A DNA stretch of 64,000 nucleotides from Prorocentrum cordatum (GCA_963575745.1 CAUYUJ010016060.1:1148460-1212459); one strand, 5' to 3'; positions 30,915-43,910 are shown, counted from the first letter of the stretch. The notes: a model not told the origin generated them from the letters alone. Made by a program: numbers and translations.

Positions 30915-31100
30915 GGGACGGGCACGACGGACGCCGCCCGGGGGGGGGGGGGGGCAGGCTGCCGCGTGCGCGGCGGTCGGCAGCTCCGCCGCCGCCGCCA
31001 GCCGCGGCGGCAGCGGCGCGGTGCGTGCCGCCGGGGCGCCCGGGCGCCCCGCGGGCGGCGCCGCCGCGGCGCCGGGCCGCCTCGCCGCAGGAGGGCAGGG
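30915..31100. repeat. CGG/GCC-rich low-complexity block
   Basis: gccgccgcc-type triplets and a G14 run. No coding evidence. Confidence 0.7.
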
Positions 31101-31290
31101 GTCAGGTCGTCACCACCCACCAAACCACCCCAACCCAACCCGAAGCCCTCAATGTGCCTTCCATTTCCAAGGGGGGGGGTCGGGGAACGTTGAAAAAACA
31201 CATGGGACCCGTACCCCCCCCCACCCGAAATTCGGGTCAAATTCGGATCTTCGGGTTGGGTTGGGGTGGTCTGGTAAGTAGTCAGATCGA
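31101..31290. mobile_element. Foldback element, family C
   Basis: Left arm accaaaccaccccaaccc at 31,119-31,145 pairs with the right arm at 31,249-31,275 (one mismatch over 27 bp). Both arms end in cccgaag or its complement. It is a single copy in this window. Confidence 0.6.
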
Positions 31291-31989
31291 GGCTCCCGGC
31301 CCGAGGATGGAGGCTGTTGGTCGGGACGCACGAGATCGGGGTCAATGCAGCCGGTGGTCTGCCAGAGCGCAGGATCTTGCAGGGTCCTGCAGAGCCAGGT
31401 GTGCATTGATCCAGGCTTGCGCGCAGGATCCTGCCGGATCAGGATCTTGCAGGGTCCTGCAGAGTTTGACTGGCCACGGTTTCCATTGGCCCGGGTCAGT
31501 ACGTCCGCCATTTTGTCAGTGGCACAGTAGAGGTTTTTTTTGCACTCTTTGGCGATCGCGCAGACGGCGCTTGCGCGAATCGTTTTGTGACCAAGGGGAT
31601 TGGGGGAGGGGGTGACGGGGCTGGTCACGTCCGTAATCGCGAAAAGTAAAAAAGTGGGCTTGCAATGACGGTTGGTGTGGAACCCCGCCGAAGGCTCCCA
31701 CTTGCGGGCCTCTCTTGGGCATTGCATGCATCACTGCCCGCTTTGGGGAGGACCGCTGGCCAAAGTCCCTTTCATTAGAGGGGCGCTGGTTTTGACGTTC
31801 TCTACCTCTTTCGGCCTCAGGGAGGCGTCTTGTCGCCGCGCCACTGGGTCACCCTCGAGATCCTGTGGCGCAGCGTACCCTAGGGGTCTTGTGACCCTCT
31901 TGAGGCTTTCAAGCGTCGTCTTTTTCGAGCCGCCAGATGTTTGGGGAGGGCGTGGAGGTCGCAGCGTCGTCGACGACGACGACGAGGAG
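31291..31989. other. Spacer with a duplicated 25-bp word
   Basis: caggatcttgcagggtcctg plus gagtt/gagcc occurs at about 31,369 and again at 31,441. No gene is recognised. Confidence 0.5.
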
Positions 31990-34900
31990 GGGGGTAGAGG
32001 CGAACGTTAATCCTCTCAATCCAGATCGACGTCGGCGGACGCGTTTGCGAGAACCCCCACGTCGGCGGCGGCGGTCCGAGGTCAAACATCGGCAGAGAAG
32101 ACCGCCGCGCCTCCTGCCTGGCTCCAACGGCGTGGCCGGCATGCCGAAGGACATCGCGATCGTGGAGATCAACGCTCTCCTGGCTATCGCCATCAAGTTC
32201 GGGGACAAGCAGGCTCGCAAGCAGTCCGAGTCATGGAGTAAGCAGAGGGTGGCCGAGTCCAGAGGTCCAGTTGTCAGGCCTCTGGAGCGCCAAGCGGGCG
32301 AGGCCCTCCAGAGGGTCCAGATCCTTGAGAAGCGCCTCGGCAACTCCAACACAAACGTCGAGGAGGCTCGTGAGCGGCAGGCTGAGAGTCCAAGCTTGAA
32401 GTAGCGCGGGCGGAGCTCGTGGAGCAGGACAACACACACGAAGAGCGGGCGCAGGAACTGCACAAGTCGGTTCATCGTCCTGGGCCTCTCGCCCCGCCTG
32501 CGGCCGCTGGAGGCATCAGCCTGCGGGACATCATCGCGGGCAACAAAGGAGGCCTGGTGCTGGTCGACGACGACGAGCTTCTGGGTATCGACCACAGCCA
32601 GTATGATTTTTCTCCTTCGGACCTCGAGGAGTTCACTCGCAGAAAGGAAATTCCGCAGGCGGGCTTCAAGGAACTATCCGCGAAGTCCTGGCGACCATGG
32701 GCCGCATCAAAGCTGAATAGGCCGCGCATGTGGAGCGCCTCACTAAAAAAACGCAGGTCGGACAACCATAACGAGGAGCCTGTTGACGGAGCTGGCGTTG
32801 CAGCCCCTGCCTCACCTGGGTTTCCCAGCGGAGGCAGCCAGGCCACTATGGAAGAGCTGCAGCGGAAGGAAGTCGGTCGCGGTGAGGCGGGGCTTAACGC
32901 TGATTCAGCAAGGGTTGCCTCGACGACACCCACGGACGTGCGCGAACGGCGCGGGCAAGGGCGGCAGTGAGGACGGGCAGCCAGCGTCATCCGCCTCGCC
33001 CGTCGCCTCCCTTTGCGTGCCCACCAGGGGCTATGGAGACGCGGGGCCAAGCAATTGTTCCCAACTTTAGTAGCGATCAGCAGAAATTTGTCGAGGCTGT
33101 CTCCGGCCCTAGCCAGGCTGATTCGCATCCCCGCCCCTGGGGCCCCATTCCTGGATATTGGCGCGGGTCTTCGGCCCCCAGCTCGTTCGATTTCGGGCAG
33201 TTTTGAATTGGAGGTTGAGACCGCATGTTGCACGGGGTGGGGGGGCGCGGAGTCGCGGCGAAGTCGGACATCCGCGCATGCGCCTCTCGTCTTGGAGCAC
33301 CGCCTCGCCCCCTTGCGATCAGGTCGGCGAGGCATTTCAGTGGGCCCGACGTGCAGCGTGGGAATCACGATCCCTTCAGCTGCTCCTCGCGTGGGGCTCG
33401 GGTCGTCTGGCCGAGTTGTAATGGTTAAAAGGTTTCTTGGGCATGCGCCGCAGGCGTGCGCGACTTTGGAGACGGCCCCGAGCTGGCCCCGAATCGTAGC
33501 GCGGCTTTGGTCATCCAGATTCCAGGGGTGGGGGTCGGTTTTGGCGGCCCCTGCTTATCTCAAGGACTCGGAGGGCCTTTCGGAGTACAACCTAAGTATC
33601 ATAGCCGCGTTGGGGCCCTTGGTATCATGGCATCACGGTTCGTTCATTCCGGGGGCCGATGTCCAGATGACACCGCTGGCCGCTAGTGACCTAGTGCACT
33701 CTTTCGGCTAACATCGTCTTTCCCAGACCTCAGGGCATGTGCGCTGGCACCTCGAAGGAGGGGGGTGGGGAGTTGGACTTGTTCGTCGTGTCCAGCGGCT
33801 GGCCCCGGGCCGTCAAGCGCACGACTGTCAGATATGAAGCGGCTACGAAGCCGCGCGAGCCAGTAAGGATCCAGTTCTTCAAGCAGGTTGCGAATTTGCA
33901 GGCTCTCGGATTTGTGGATCATCCGCCTTTCCCTGTTGGTGAGGCGATTCGACCTTCGCCTCGGGCTTCGCCCTGGAGCGTGGGACTCGACTGCTGGTAG
34001 TGCTGGCTCGATCTCGTGCGTGTTCGAGCCCCGATGGGGCTCTATCCAGCTGAACACCCTTTACAAACTCTGGGCTAACAAGGCTATGATGAAACTCCAA
34101 GGGGATCGGTCAGTCACTTCGCCCATCCTGAGAACCCGCGGTCGGCTTCCTAATTTGGCGTGGAAAACTGCCTTGGGCAAATATAAGTGCGTTTTCCAGC
34201 GGCCTAAGTTATCTGCTCTTCGGGTGGTTGAAAAAGCACTTTCAGAATATGTGTGGCTGCGCTTCGCCTGGAGGGCTCGTCAGGTCATTCGGCGGGCGCT
34301 GGTATTTCCACCGCTTCTGGCGCGCGCTCGATGGGGCCACCCTGCTCCAGCGGGCCCGGCAGGCGCGCGGCCCTCGCGGGGGGGGGGGGGGGGCGCCCGG
34401 GGGGGCCCTCTCACTTGGCTCGCCGCGCGAGGCAGGCAATTTCCGGTCGAGACCTCCGACGTTGATGTCAGACCAGATCGGCGAGTTTGGAGCAAAGTTC
34501 ACAGGTGTCCAAAGCGTGGCCCAGAACGTTTTCGACGCGCTGGGTCGCGGGCCTCTGGGGGCGAAGGCTTGCGCCGATTTTCTGGCCAATGGTGCCGCGG
34601 TCCTGGGCGATGCCTCGGAGTTCCCCGGGATTTGTTCGAGTTCCCAGGAAAATGAAAGCAACGCAGAGTGGAGGCCTTTGCTTTTGGATGGATCTGGTGC
34701 TGGGTCTCGCAGAATACACTGGTGGACTCGAGGGGCTGTTCCATGGGCTCCTTCTTCGACGTCATCTTGTAACGGGGTGGTTCTTTCTGATCCTCAGGCT
34801 TAGTTGGGAAGTGATGCCGCTCGTTTTAGTGGCCTTTGGGGCGCCACTAGGCAGCCCCCCACGCAGGGGCCCATATATGTTCGCGGCCCGCTGCCCGTTG

Positions 34901-37900
34901 CGTCGCCCGATATGTTGCGCAGCGCGCTTCGAGGAGTTATCCGCGTCGCTCGGCTACTAGTTTGGATGGAACTCACATTCGCCATTCTGCTGCCTTGCCC
35001 GATGGTGCTTCGACCTGCCTCGCGATGGTATTCAGCATCATTGGGGCTTCGGCCGCCTTTCCAATGCAGATCAGATGCGCGATAGCCCCCCTCTCACCAA
35101 AGTCGGCTGGGGCGCGGAGGCCAATCGGCTCAGTCTCTTGTCCTTTGTTCGTCTCTGGGGGAGGCGGCGAAGGGGGTAGGCGGCGCAGTGGGGCGGCAAG
35201 TTCCAGCGTCCGCACCTGGCGGCAGGCGCTTGCTCAGGCGCGGCAGACGTTGTCTGGGGGCAGGCTGTCAAGGCGGAGGTCTCTACTAAACGATTCAAGT
35301 CCCATGCCTCCTTCCCAGCGTCGTGGGACCTACGCGAACTTTACGAGCTGATCCGATTGATTGCCTCTTCTCCAGCAGCGATGCGATACGTTGGTGATTC
35401 CTCGTCGGGTCTCCGGAGTTTGCATCGCTGCCCGTCGAGGGCCGAGGTGCGCGGCGGTTGCGGGCGTGGTGAGGGGGCCGTTCTTTGCAGATCATGGCGT
35501 TGTATAAGGTGATGCATGTGCCACTTTTCTCGTGCGCGCGTTCGCGATTCTTACCGTGGACATGATGAGTGAGCACTTGCGCAGGTGGTTTAGAACATGC
35601 ACCTGTGTTGATGGTAATCAGCTCCCGGGAACAGCATCACACGTCATCGATGCGAACGCGACATCAACCTCGCAATTGTACTCAGTCCTCGCTGACAACG
35701 CGATGTGCGTTGTCTCGGAGGACAAGGCCTCAGCGGCGTGCTCCTCCCAGGCAGTCGGGGCCCAGCTTCTTTGTTATCCCAATCGAAGGCTTGGGGGGCA
35801 AGGTGTCAGCTGTCTACTCGTCTGCCAATCTCGGGGTGGATGGCGCTGCGGGAAGGTCGAGGCGACAGGGGGGGCATGGGGTGTGAAGCATGCTCGTGGA
35901 CGCGCAGCCTTTAAGGAGCGCGTGCAGCGCCCTGGCAGATGCCGCGCTGCTTTAGGGCAGAGGCTTGCCAGGCGAGTTTGTCCTGCGACAGGCCCTTTGG
36001 CGGGGGCCACTTACTCTTCGGAAGTGCACGGAGCTTCAGATTGCGAATTGGGTGGTTTGCGTCGTTCCTTCGGTCGGGTGCTCTCACCATCTTCTGGACA
36101 GCGAAGCATCTTTTGCTTGCTTGTCCTTGAGGAAGATCCCTGCTGGTTTCCTGCTGCTTCGCCCGCTGCGCGGTATTCTAAATAAATGTGGGCCAATCAG
36201 TATAAGATATTCAAATTTCCGCTGCCGCTCCGATTTCTGAGGCAAGCTCGGGAACAAGTCTGCGGGGGTCTTGAAGGCGACCAGGGGGGGGAGGGCTTGC
36301 CTGGAGGAAGGTTGGGGGCCCCGTCGGGGCCATGGGGCTGTCTATATATCCGATCGACTGGGGCATTAAATCATTCACCGGGCTTGTCAAATATTTCGGG
36401 GGCACCTGTTAGGCATGGCGCTCATCAGATCTTCCATCAGAGACGGAGTCACCAGGCAGTTGCAGCGCGAGTCAGGCAAGTCCGTCGGCGTGGGCGTCAG
36501 GCTCTGCTACGACGTGGCCTGGGCAGCCCTGTCCTCCAGCACGTTCGCCGCCTACGAGAGAGGATGCATCCGTGGGCTTCGTTGTGGCGCTGCCTGGACC
36601 TGGACCATGGATCTTGCGATCCAAGCAGGCATCCCATTCAGTCCGACCTGTGTCCGCTCCGCAAGGCTGATCCAGATCCGATCTACCATCGATTGTGGAG
36701 TTGTTCCGCGTTTCAATTTCAGAGGGGTGAAATCGCGGACCCCGAGGTCCAAGGAGCAGCCAGAGCGATCGACGAGGATGATCGGCAGCAGTTCCTTCTG
36801 TACACTAAGGCGGGCTTCCTTCGCCCAGGTGATTCTTGGGCTTGCGCCGCCCCGTCGACCCGTTGGGGGGCTCCTGGTCGGTTTCTCGAGGGCCTCATGG
36901 CAGCTTTTTTGAAGCCTTTTGGAGGCCGTTTTGGGGTTTCTTGGGGCCTCTTTCGGGCTTCTGGTAAACATGTTGGGGCCTTGGGGGCTTCTTCGGGCCT
37001 TTCTGGGGCTTCCTGGAGGCTTCTTGGGGCCGGGGGCTCGAAATCTTCGTTCGGGCCCCCCGCCTGGGCCCTTCTCCTGGAGCCGTCTTGAGGGCCGTCT
37101 TGGGTCATTATTGGGCCGTCTTGGAGCTTTCTTGGAGCTTCCTGGGCCGTCTTGGGGCGATCTCGAGGCCTCTTGGGCCTTCTTGGACGCAGTGAAAGCC
37201 CAATCGGCGAAAATCATTCGCTTCCCGAGTGAAATGAGACACTTGTTGCTTCTGGGGGCCCTCTTGGGACGCCTCTTGGGGGCCTCTTGGGCGTCTCGGA
37301 GGCCTCTTGGGCCGTCTGGGGACCCTCTTCGGCGTCTTTGAACGATCCATCGACAACTCGGGGCCTCCTCGGACCATCTCATGGGCTTCTCAGGACCCTC
37401 GTGGCCCGTCGTGAGGCCCGCGGCGCGATCAGCCGGGGCGGGCCGGACCCCACCCCCTCCAAACCGATTGGACCGGGCCCCGGGGGGAAGGGTTTGGGGA
37501 GGGCGAAGCATCATGCATCTCACGCGCCGATGACCCCAAGGGGTCGGCGGATTTCTAAGGCGTTGTCTGTGCCTTGGCCTGGCGACCCAGAGAACGCGAA
37601 CGTCTCGGAGGACATCTGCATGGAGGGGGCCGAGCACAATTAGGGATTTATCTCGAGCGCGCTGGGGGTTAACAACCCTGTCGGAGTCTGGGGAGCTTTT
37701 GTGATGGGCCTATATGGACCCCCATCCCACAAACTAGTCAAACGGGGGATTTCGGGGCCGTAGAAGCTGCCTCTCAGTGCATTCATGCGCCGTCTCGTGG
37801 GCAATCTGATTGCCTGAGCGTTGTCAAGGCCAAGTGTGCCCCAGAGGCTCTACAGCTCTCCTATAAGCGCCCCCATGCAGCCATGGTGCTTTCGCCCCCC

Positions 37901-38260
37901 TTGGCCCCCTGGGTTGGTTCTAGCAAAGTGGAGGCCCGCGTTCTTGAAGAAGAGGTCCACTCTGCCCAGGGCGCTGTCTGTAAGGCAGGCAACGACGCGG
38001 AAGACAGGGTGGCCGAGCTTGGGCTTCGGCTGCACCCGAGCCCCGCCATCAACGAGCGTGAGTTTCTGCATTGGCAGATTCGAGTGTGCAAGGCAGTGAT
38101 CAAGCATGGAGCACGGCCCTTCCCTGCTTGGCCTTGGCTTGATTTGTCGGGAGATGAAATACTCGAGGCCCCGAGGGTTGCGAAAGTTTGTGCTCGCGCG
38201 GTCGACCACGAGTGGTCGTCGTGTGGAACGTATTGGAGGTGCGACACCTGTTTGTGATTC
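31990..38260 (+). mobile_element. Decayed LINE-like (non-LTR) retroelement
   Basis: Protein remnants in several frames follow the order expected of a dinoflagellate LINE. At 32,110-32,470 a coiled coil (QRVQILEKRLGNSNTN, then ARAELVEQDNTHEERAQEL) is interrupted by a 1-nt frame change near 32,385. At 33,550-33,900 is an endonuclease-like segment with YLKDSEGLSEYNLSIIAALG and a GGGELDLFVVSSGWPRAVKR stretch. From about 34,250 to 35,100 are scattered reverse-transcriptase-like pieces (FHRFWRALDG, FDALGRGPLGAKACADFLAN). At 36,640-36,840 a CPLRKADPDPIYHRLWSC segment precedes QQFLLYTKAGFLRP, a Cys/His-type end. Frameshifts and stops are too many for function. Domain names are inferred from resemblance to families I recall. 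Confidence 0.5.
36880..37345. repeat. CTTGGGGCC-type degenerate tandem repeat
   Basis: Words such as cttcttggggc, gtcttggagc and cctcttgggcc recur every 10-30 bp. The plus-strand translation is a leucine/glycine/tryptophan-rich repetition, so its open frames are treated as repeat-derived. A shorter related block is at 42,050-42,200. Confidence 0.7.
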
Positions 38261-39660
38261 AAGCGCAAAGTCCCTCGCCTTCTGGCTGTTCGTGGGAGGT
38301 CCCCTTGGCCCTGTTAGGGGTGAAAGAGCGAGAGCATACGCTCCTCTCTTCTGAATACTCCGATGAGATTCCGCTGTTCGTGTGTACCTCGTGCAAGGCC
38401 TACATTACATGGGATCCCCTCACGATCCTGGGTGAACAATGCCTGGGGGCGAAGGGAGCGACGAGGAGTAATAGGAACAGGTGATCTCTGATTCTAGAGT
38501 GCCGTCACCCGAGGCACGAAGGTGTGACGCTGACGGCAGGCATCCTTGCGTTCGACTGATCTTGATGGCAGGGCGCGGTCCACGGAACAAAAAAATACAA
38601 GTCCAAGGTAAGATATCGCCACCAGGTTTGTTCCGATATTGGCTCTTGTAACAAGTGAAGTGGAATCCAGCCGCAGCGGCGAGAAGTCCCCATAATGTCC
38701 CAAAGGGGCGTAAAAGAGACCACGCCATCTGTTGCTTCGATTCGTTCGACGCGTGGAACCTCAGACCTCTCGACCCCTTTCCATAAACCGCTTTGTCATC
38801 GCACCGCATCGCATCGCCTGCGGCCCGAGGGTTGTCGAATCGATCACGCGACGCCTTCACTCCTCGTGGCAGGCATCTTCACGCATACTGTTTAGAACTG
38901 TGGCCGAGAAATTTTGCGTCACGGATTGACGCTCTGACAGGAATCTGTTTAGTTACCGCTTGCCGCTTGAGGCAACCATTTGAGGGGGTTCGGCAGCAGC
39001 CCTCAGGATGCAGCTTGGCCAGCGCCCTCGTCCCCCGAACCGTTCGAGGCCAAGGACGAGGAGGACGAGGACGACGAGGAGGAGGAGCGGGAGAGTCATT
39101 ACGAACGCCCCCCTCGCTATATTTTGCCGTTCCGCCTTTTCCCTGCGGAAGAGGGTTGGCGGAGCCATCTTATAGGCATTGCTATGCAGCTATTTAGCGT
39201 TCCGTTGCAACGGTGCGCGCGCGGCCGGCCCCCCTGCCTTCGGCGGGCTACTACGGAAGAGGAAGAGGCAGAGGAATGGGACGCGGCCAGGGGAGGGCGA
39301 GGAGGAGGGGCGCGAGGGGCGGGAGGTTGAGGCACACTCCGTGTTTCCCACCTCTGGATTCCGAGGCTTTGCCGCCTCCCGCCTCGTTCTGAGGCTGCGC
39401 CCCCCTTTTCCTCCATCTCTGATTAATTCAAGCTTCGCGCGGCCCGCTTAGCTTCGACCGGAAGAGGTGCGCTCTCGACCTGCGGATCAAAAAGTGTTTC
39501 CCACCTCCGGGGCCCACCCGAGAGGCCCCGCGGCGGCGCTGGCCGGCGGCCGCGGCGCGCGCGGGGCCACGCCGGCCTCGGCGGTGCGGGCCCTCGGCGG
39601 CGGCGGGCCGGACCGCCTGAGGCGGCGCGGGGGGCCGGGGGGGGCAGGCCAGACGTTCAG
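38261..39660. other. No clear gene; short acidic frame
   Basis: A plus frame at 38,980-39,330 contains EAKDEEDEDDEEEERESHYE, produced partly by an acgagg run. A minus frame at 38,420-38,860 is open but has no motif. Neither has convincing splice or start context. Confidence 0.35.
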
Positions 39661-39886
39661 GCAGTGGCGAAGCGTCTTGGCTCGCCTATAGCCCTACCAA
39701 ACAATGTTCTAAGAACCTTTTGTGGCTTCCACGAAATATCCTTAGAATTTATGGCGGAGTCTGTCTTGTTTTATCACATCGGGTTTATGTTCTAGAAACA
39801 TTGTTGTTGTAATTCGAACATATTTGGGTTCTAAGAACATTTCGTGGTAGGACTATAGGAATGCCGGGACGGTCGGTCCCTACTCA
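39661..39886. mobile_element. MITE-like element, family B, copy 2
   Basis: Starts with gcagtggcgaagcgtcttgg and ends with cggtcggtccctactca, matching copy 1. The inverted ends are cctatagccctaccaaacaa and, reversed, ggtaggactatagg. Interior ttctaagaac words are conserved. Confidence 0.72.
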
Positions 39887-41099
39887 AAACGTGCAAGCCG
39901 CCCAGATTGACACTTCCGCTCAGTCGGGCGCTGCGTAATTCGAAGGAGGAACAGGCACCCGCATTGCTACCCTTCCCTCGTTTTCCCCTTTTGGGGCCTC
40001 TTGGGAGGCCCTCGTCGCCTCCGCTAGATTCGCTTCGAAGTTCTGGTCAGAACGCACCCAGGGAGAGGTCCAGGGAGTGGCGGTATCGGCACTTTTTGGT
40101 TTCCCAGGTAATGGGGAGGCGATAAAATGAGGGCGGCGCGAAGAGGTGCACCTTTGGGCCCTGACGGGGCCTGACCGTCTGAGGCAGCGCGGGCGCGGGG
40201 GGGAAGGCCGACGTGCAGACCAGCCAGGCTCTCACCTCCCAGACTTATGGTAGGGTTATGTTGCTCCCATCCTACTTAAAGACCACATCCCAGAAATAAT
40301 TTCGAGCACCCGGAAAAGTGTCAAAAGAGTGTCGAAACAGTGTCGAAACAGTGTCGGACGAGTGTCTCCCAGGGCCCGACACGCGAAAACCCTCGAGTTT
40401 CGTTTTTTTGCTGGTGCTCGAAATTCTTTCTGGTGATCAAGGCTAAAGTAGGTTGGAACATCATAATGGGCGGGAATGTTTGGTCCGCGTGTCGGTCCGC
40501 CGGCTGTGGTCGTGGCCCACGGCGCTTCGGCACTGCCCGCGGTGCACTTCCCTGGTGTGCGGGCGCCGACGTCGGGAGCCTCTAACCGAGCCCGCCGCCC
40601 CGCGGGGCGGAGCCTCGCGCTGTCCGCTCGCAGGGCACGGCGTGTGGCGTGTGGTCGGGGCCGCAAGTGCAGGAAGCCATCGAAGAGCTCCTTACCCTAC
40701 ACCTCCCAGGGAGGAGGAGGAGGAGGAGGAGGAGGAGGAGGAGGAGGATCAGGAGGAGGAGGAGGAGCAAGAGGAGGAGGAGGATGAGGGGCAGTCTTTG
40801 CCGCTGTTCCAGGCCTCCCAGAGGGGGTCGCAGCAGATGGGATGGGAAGGCCGCGCCGCATCGCCGCTGCATCGCCGAGGCGGCTCGACATGATGTGGAG
40901 CTCGATGTTCTCCACGTCGACGTCGCCGGTGCATCGCCGACGTCGACACGGTGCATCGCCGATGCAGCGCCGATGCGGCGCGGCCCTCCGCCCCTTCCTG
41001 CTCGCACCCCACTTGTGAGGCCCCTTGGGTGGCCGGCTGGGAGGAGGAGGAGCGGGGGCAGGCCCCGAACAGTGCGCTGACCACCTTGTGCTCGGCAAC
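39887..41099. other. Spacer with dispersed repeats and GGA tract
   Basis: 39,982-40,108 repeats 23,991-24,118. 40,320-40,365 holds tandem gtgtcgaaaca words. A (GGA)n tract lies at 40,710-40,790. The segment 40,835-40,925 (cgccgcatcgccg, gagctcgatgttctc) is a diverged copy of 41,628-41,712. No gene is recognised. Confidence 0.5.
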
Positions 41100-41254
41100 G
41101 CGCACAAGGGGGTAGGGGGAGGGGGGAAGGCTTCTTAGAAGCACCCCTGCTTCTTAGAAGGCGCCGGCCTTGTCTGTAGATGTAAGGCCCGCGCCTTCGA
41201 AGAAGCAGCCTCCTTCTAAGAAGCCTTCCCCCCTCCCCCTACCCCCTTGTGCGC
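41100..41254. mobile_element. Foldback element, family D, copy 1
   Basis: gcgcacaagggggtaggggg at the left end is the exact reverse complement of the right end at 41,235-41,254. The arms continue inwards through gcttcttagaagc-type words to a loop of about 20 nt near 41,172. Almost the whole 155 bp can fold on itself. Confidence 0.8.
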
Positions 41255-41327
41255 GCCGCCAATATGCGGTGAGTCGGTGGGGATTCTGGCGGACGAGCGA
41301 CGCTATGGAATAGTCTTGCCCGCCGTC

Positions 41328-41405
41328 GGGGACGCCTGCCCCACGGCGGCTGGAAAAAGCTTGCACACCATCAATTTTCCAGCCGCCGTGGGGCCAGCGT
41401 CCCAA
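41328..41405. repeat. Long hairpin
   Basis: gggacgcctgccccacggcg and gctggaaaa pair with ttttccagccgccgtggggc and cagcgtccc on the other side of a short loop. The stem is about 30 bp with few mismatches. Confidence 0.75.
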
Positions 41406-42849
41406 CGTTGAAACGAAACAGGTTGTCTTACACCTTCCTCCGCCCTGTGAGATCCGGGGTGGCCGCACAGTTTCGGTAATCGGGTCGTTCTCCGAGGGCC
41501 TCTCGGGCGACTGGGGCCTTCGAGGTTCCAAAACCGTGCGGTGATTGAGCGCTGATGCCTGTCGGGATTCCGATGTCACCGCTCGATCCGTTACCGCACC
41601 GTTCCCGGACCCCTGACCGCATGGGGTCGAAGTAGATGGGATCCGTTGATCGCGCCGCATCGCCGATGTATCGGCTATACGGCTCGATGATGAGCTCGAT
41701 TTCCTCAACGCCGACGACGCTCCTCAACGCCGACGACGCCGATGCACCAGTGAGTCCAGAGTCCAGTGCCTGCACCTGTGTGAGTCCAGGTCCAGCGCCT
41801 GCTCGGGGAGCCGATCCGGCGAGGTGTCCCAGGGGCAAGGTCGAGACCGGCCGGATGCGTCCGCGCCCTCATCCGCCTCCCTCATCCGCGTCTGCGTCCT
41901 CGCTGCTTGCGCCAAACCCCGCCACCGTGCCAGCGCACCAGAGTAAGCGTGAAGGAGGCTGAGTCAAATGCCCACTGCAATCCAGCTCGCGATCTCAACT
42001 CGCGCTGGTCTGAAACTCATCATCGGCACCTCGACTTGAACGCCTCTGAGGTGTCTCGGGGGCCTTTTGGAGGTCATCATTTTGGCTTGGGGAGTCTCGG
42101 GGGTTTGGGGCAGTCTTAGGCCTCTCCTGGCCCGCCCGACGCCTTCGGATGCCCTCTTGGGGTAATCTGGGCTGTCTTTGAGGCATGTTGGGCCACCTTG
42201 GAAGCATTGTGACGCCATCATGGATTCTCTTCTTCAGTTGTTTGGGCGCCGTCTGGACGCCAACCCCTGGACTCGCAGGGTGATACATGTGCCGTGGTGG
42301 ACTGCTCAGACGGGTCCGTCCTTCGTACTTGTCTTCGCGGCCACTTCTGCAGCACTGGCGCCAGGGTCAGGAAGCTCGGAGAGAATGTTCTGGGCGAGGG
42401 GAGCCTGGGGCAGGCGGGGCCGCGTGGAAGTACGTCATCCAGGGACCACGCCCGCAGGAGAAGAAGACGAGCAGATCCGCCCAGCTCCTCCCCCTGTCCG
42501 CGGTCGGCACTGTTTCTCTGTCCTGAAGCAGCTGGCTTGGGACGTTCTGGGGCCTTCGGCGCCTCTACGCCGACTCTGGAGCCCATCGGCAGCACGGCTG
42601 ATGTGCGTCCCCATTCTTCCTCTGTGCTTCTCTCCTTTGGGGTGGGCGGCGGGGATTCGGACAAGTTTATCATGCCCCTTAGCCGCATCGCAGACACGCT
42701 GAAGCGTCAGCGAGCGGCTGAGTTGGGCCTCGCTGTCATGCGCACCATCGCAAGTTCTAGCTGTGGGTTGTCAGGCCCCAGTGCGCATAAGTTTGCATGT
42801 GGCTCGCAGGTGAGCAAAGCTGCTTGCTATCTGTCGTCTGGATCCTTGG

Positions 42850-42883
<34 letters not shown>

Positions 42884-43335
42884 GGACACTCGACACCAGT
42901 TGCAGTATGTTTCGCGCAGCTTCTCTCGGCTCAGGACAGATTTGCGACGGGTTCGGACAGGCTGCGTGTCAGGGATTCAGTCAGCCCTGATTAAACCTTT
43001 GACCAGCTGCCGTTGGTTTTCGGAGGCCTGGTTCGATCTTTCAGTGTTTTTGTTTGCCAAGTTTCTCCATGGTGGTTGATGGATCATCCGTTTTTGTTTG
43101 TTCCCCTAAAACTAAGACAATCTTTTCAAGCCGAGTGCGCGCGGCAATTTGTTGAAGACCCGTTTCGAGCACCATGGCGAGATACCCATTTCGAGCACCA
43201 CTTTCCCTCCACCCGTGCATCCGTTCGACATGCCAAGCGTCTATCTCGCAATCGAAGCAGTAGTCTCGGGCGACATGTCCGCCCGCCCTGCTGACACCTG
43301 GAGAGGCGACTGCGTGGAGTTCTCGAGGAAGACGG
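41406..43335. other. Region without a recognised gene
   Basis: Several frames are open, among them a plus frame with DKFIMPLSRIADTLKRQRAA and GLAVMRTIASSSCGL near 42,660-42,775 that could be an exon. A CT repeat at 42,856-42,880 breaks it. 42,050-42,200 has cttggggcc-type repeats. Nothing is firm. Confidence 0.35.
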
Positions 43336-43640
43336 ATGGAGGCGGGAGGAGAAGCGAGAAAGGGGGCGGAGGAGGAGGAGGAGGAGGAGGAGGAGGAGGG
43401 AAAAGGAAGGAAGAGGAGTGAGGAGGAGCAGGAGAGAGGAGGAGGAAGAGCAGGAGGAGGAGGAGGAGGTGGAGGAGCAGGAGGAGGAGGAGGAGGAGGA
43501 GGAGGAAAGGGAGGAAGGGAGCTATTCCGTCCTCCTGCCTCCCTCCTCCCTCCGCCTTCGCTTTCTCCTCCTCTCTTCCTGCACCCCCTCTTCGTTTCTC
43601 CCTCCCTCCTCTTTCTCCCTCCCCCTTCCTCCAGTGAGCT
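43336..43640. repeat. GGA tract followed by CCT tract
   Basis: A GGA-rich stretch (43,365-43,515) is followed directly by a CCT-rich stretch (43,520-43,635), giving a composition switch that could pair as a loose inverted repeat. Confidence 0.82.
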
Positions 43641-43910
43641 ATTGATCCCTTCGCTGGGGCGGAATGTTCATCGCGGGCCGTGCCTTCTGACTGTCCCGGG
43701 TCCCGAACGGGATCTCCAAAGGCCGAAATTGATTGGAAAACCGCAAACGTTGAACGATTCACGACGGCGGAGGTCTGACGGTTTGGGGGCTTCAGGGTCG
43801 CCAGGTGTCTTTAGAGGGAACACGAGGCGAGGTCGCCAGAAGCACACCGAGGTTTCTGAGAGGCCCTGGAGGCCCGAGGGACCCTGGAGCGTCCAAAGAC
43901 AGCCAACACA

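Noticed and set aside
37380-37650. Coding exon with KALSVPWPGDPENANVSED
   Set aside because: The frame is short, surrounded by repeat-derived sequence, and has no splice or start context.
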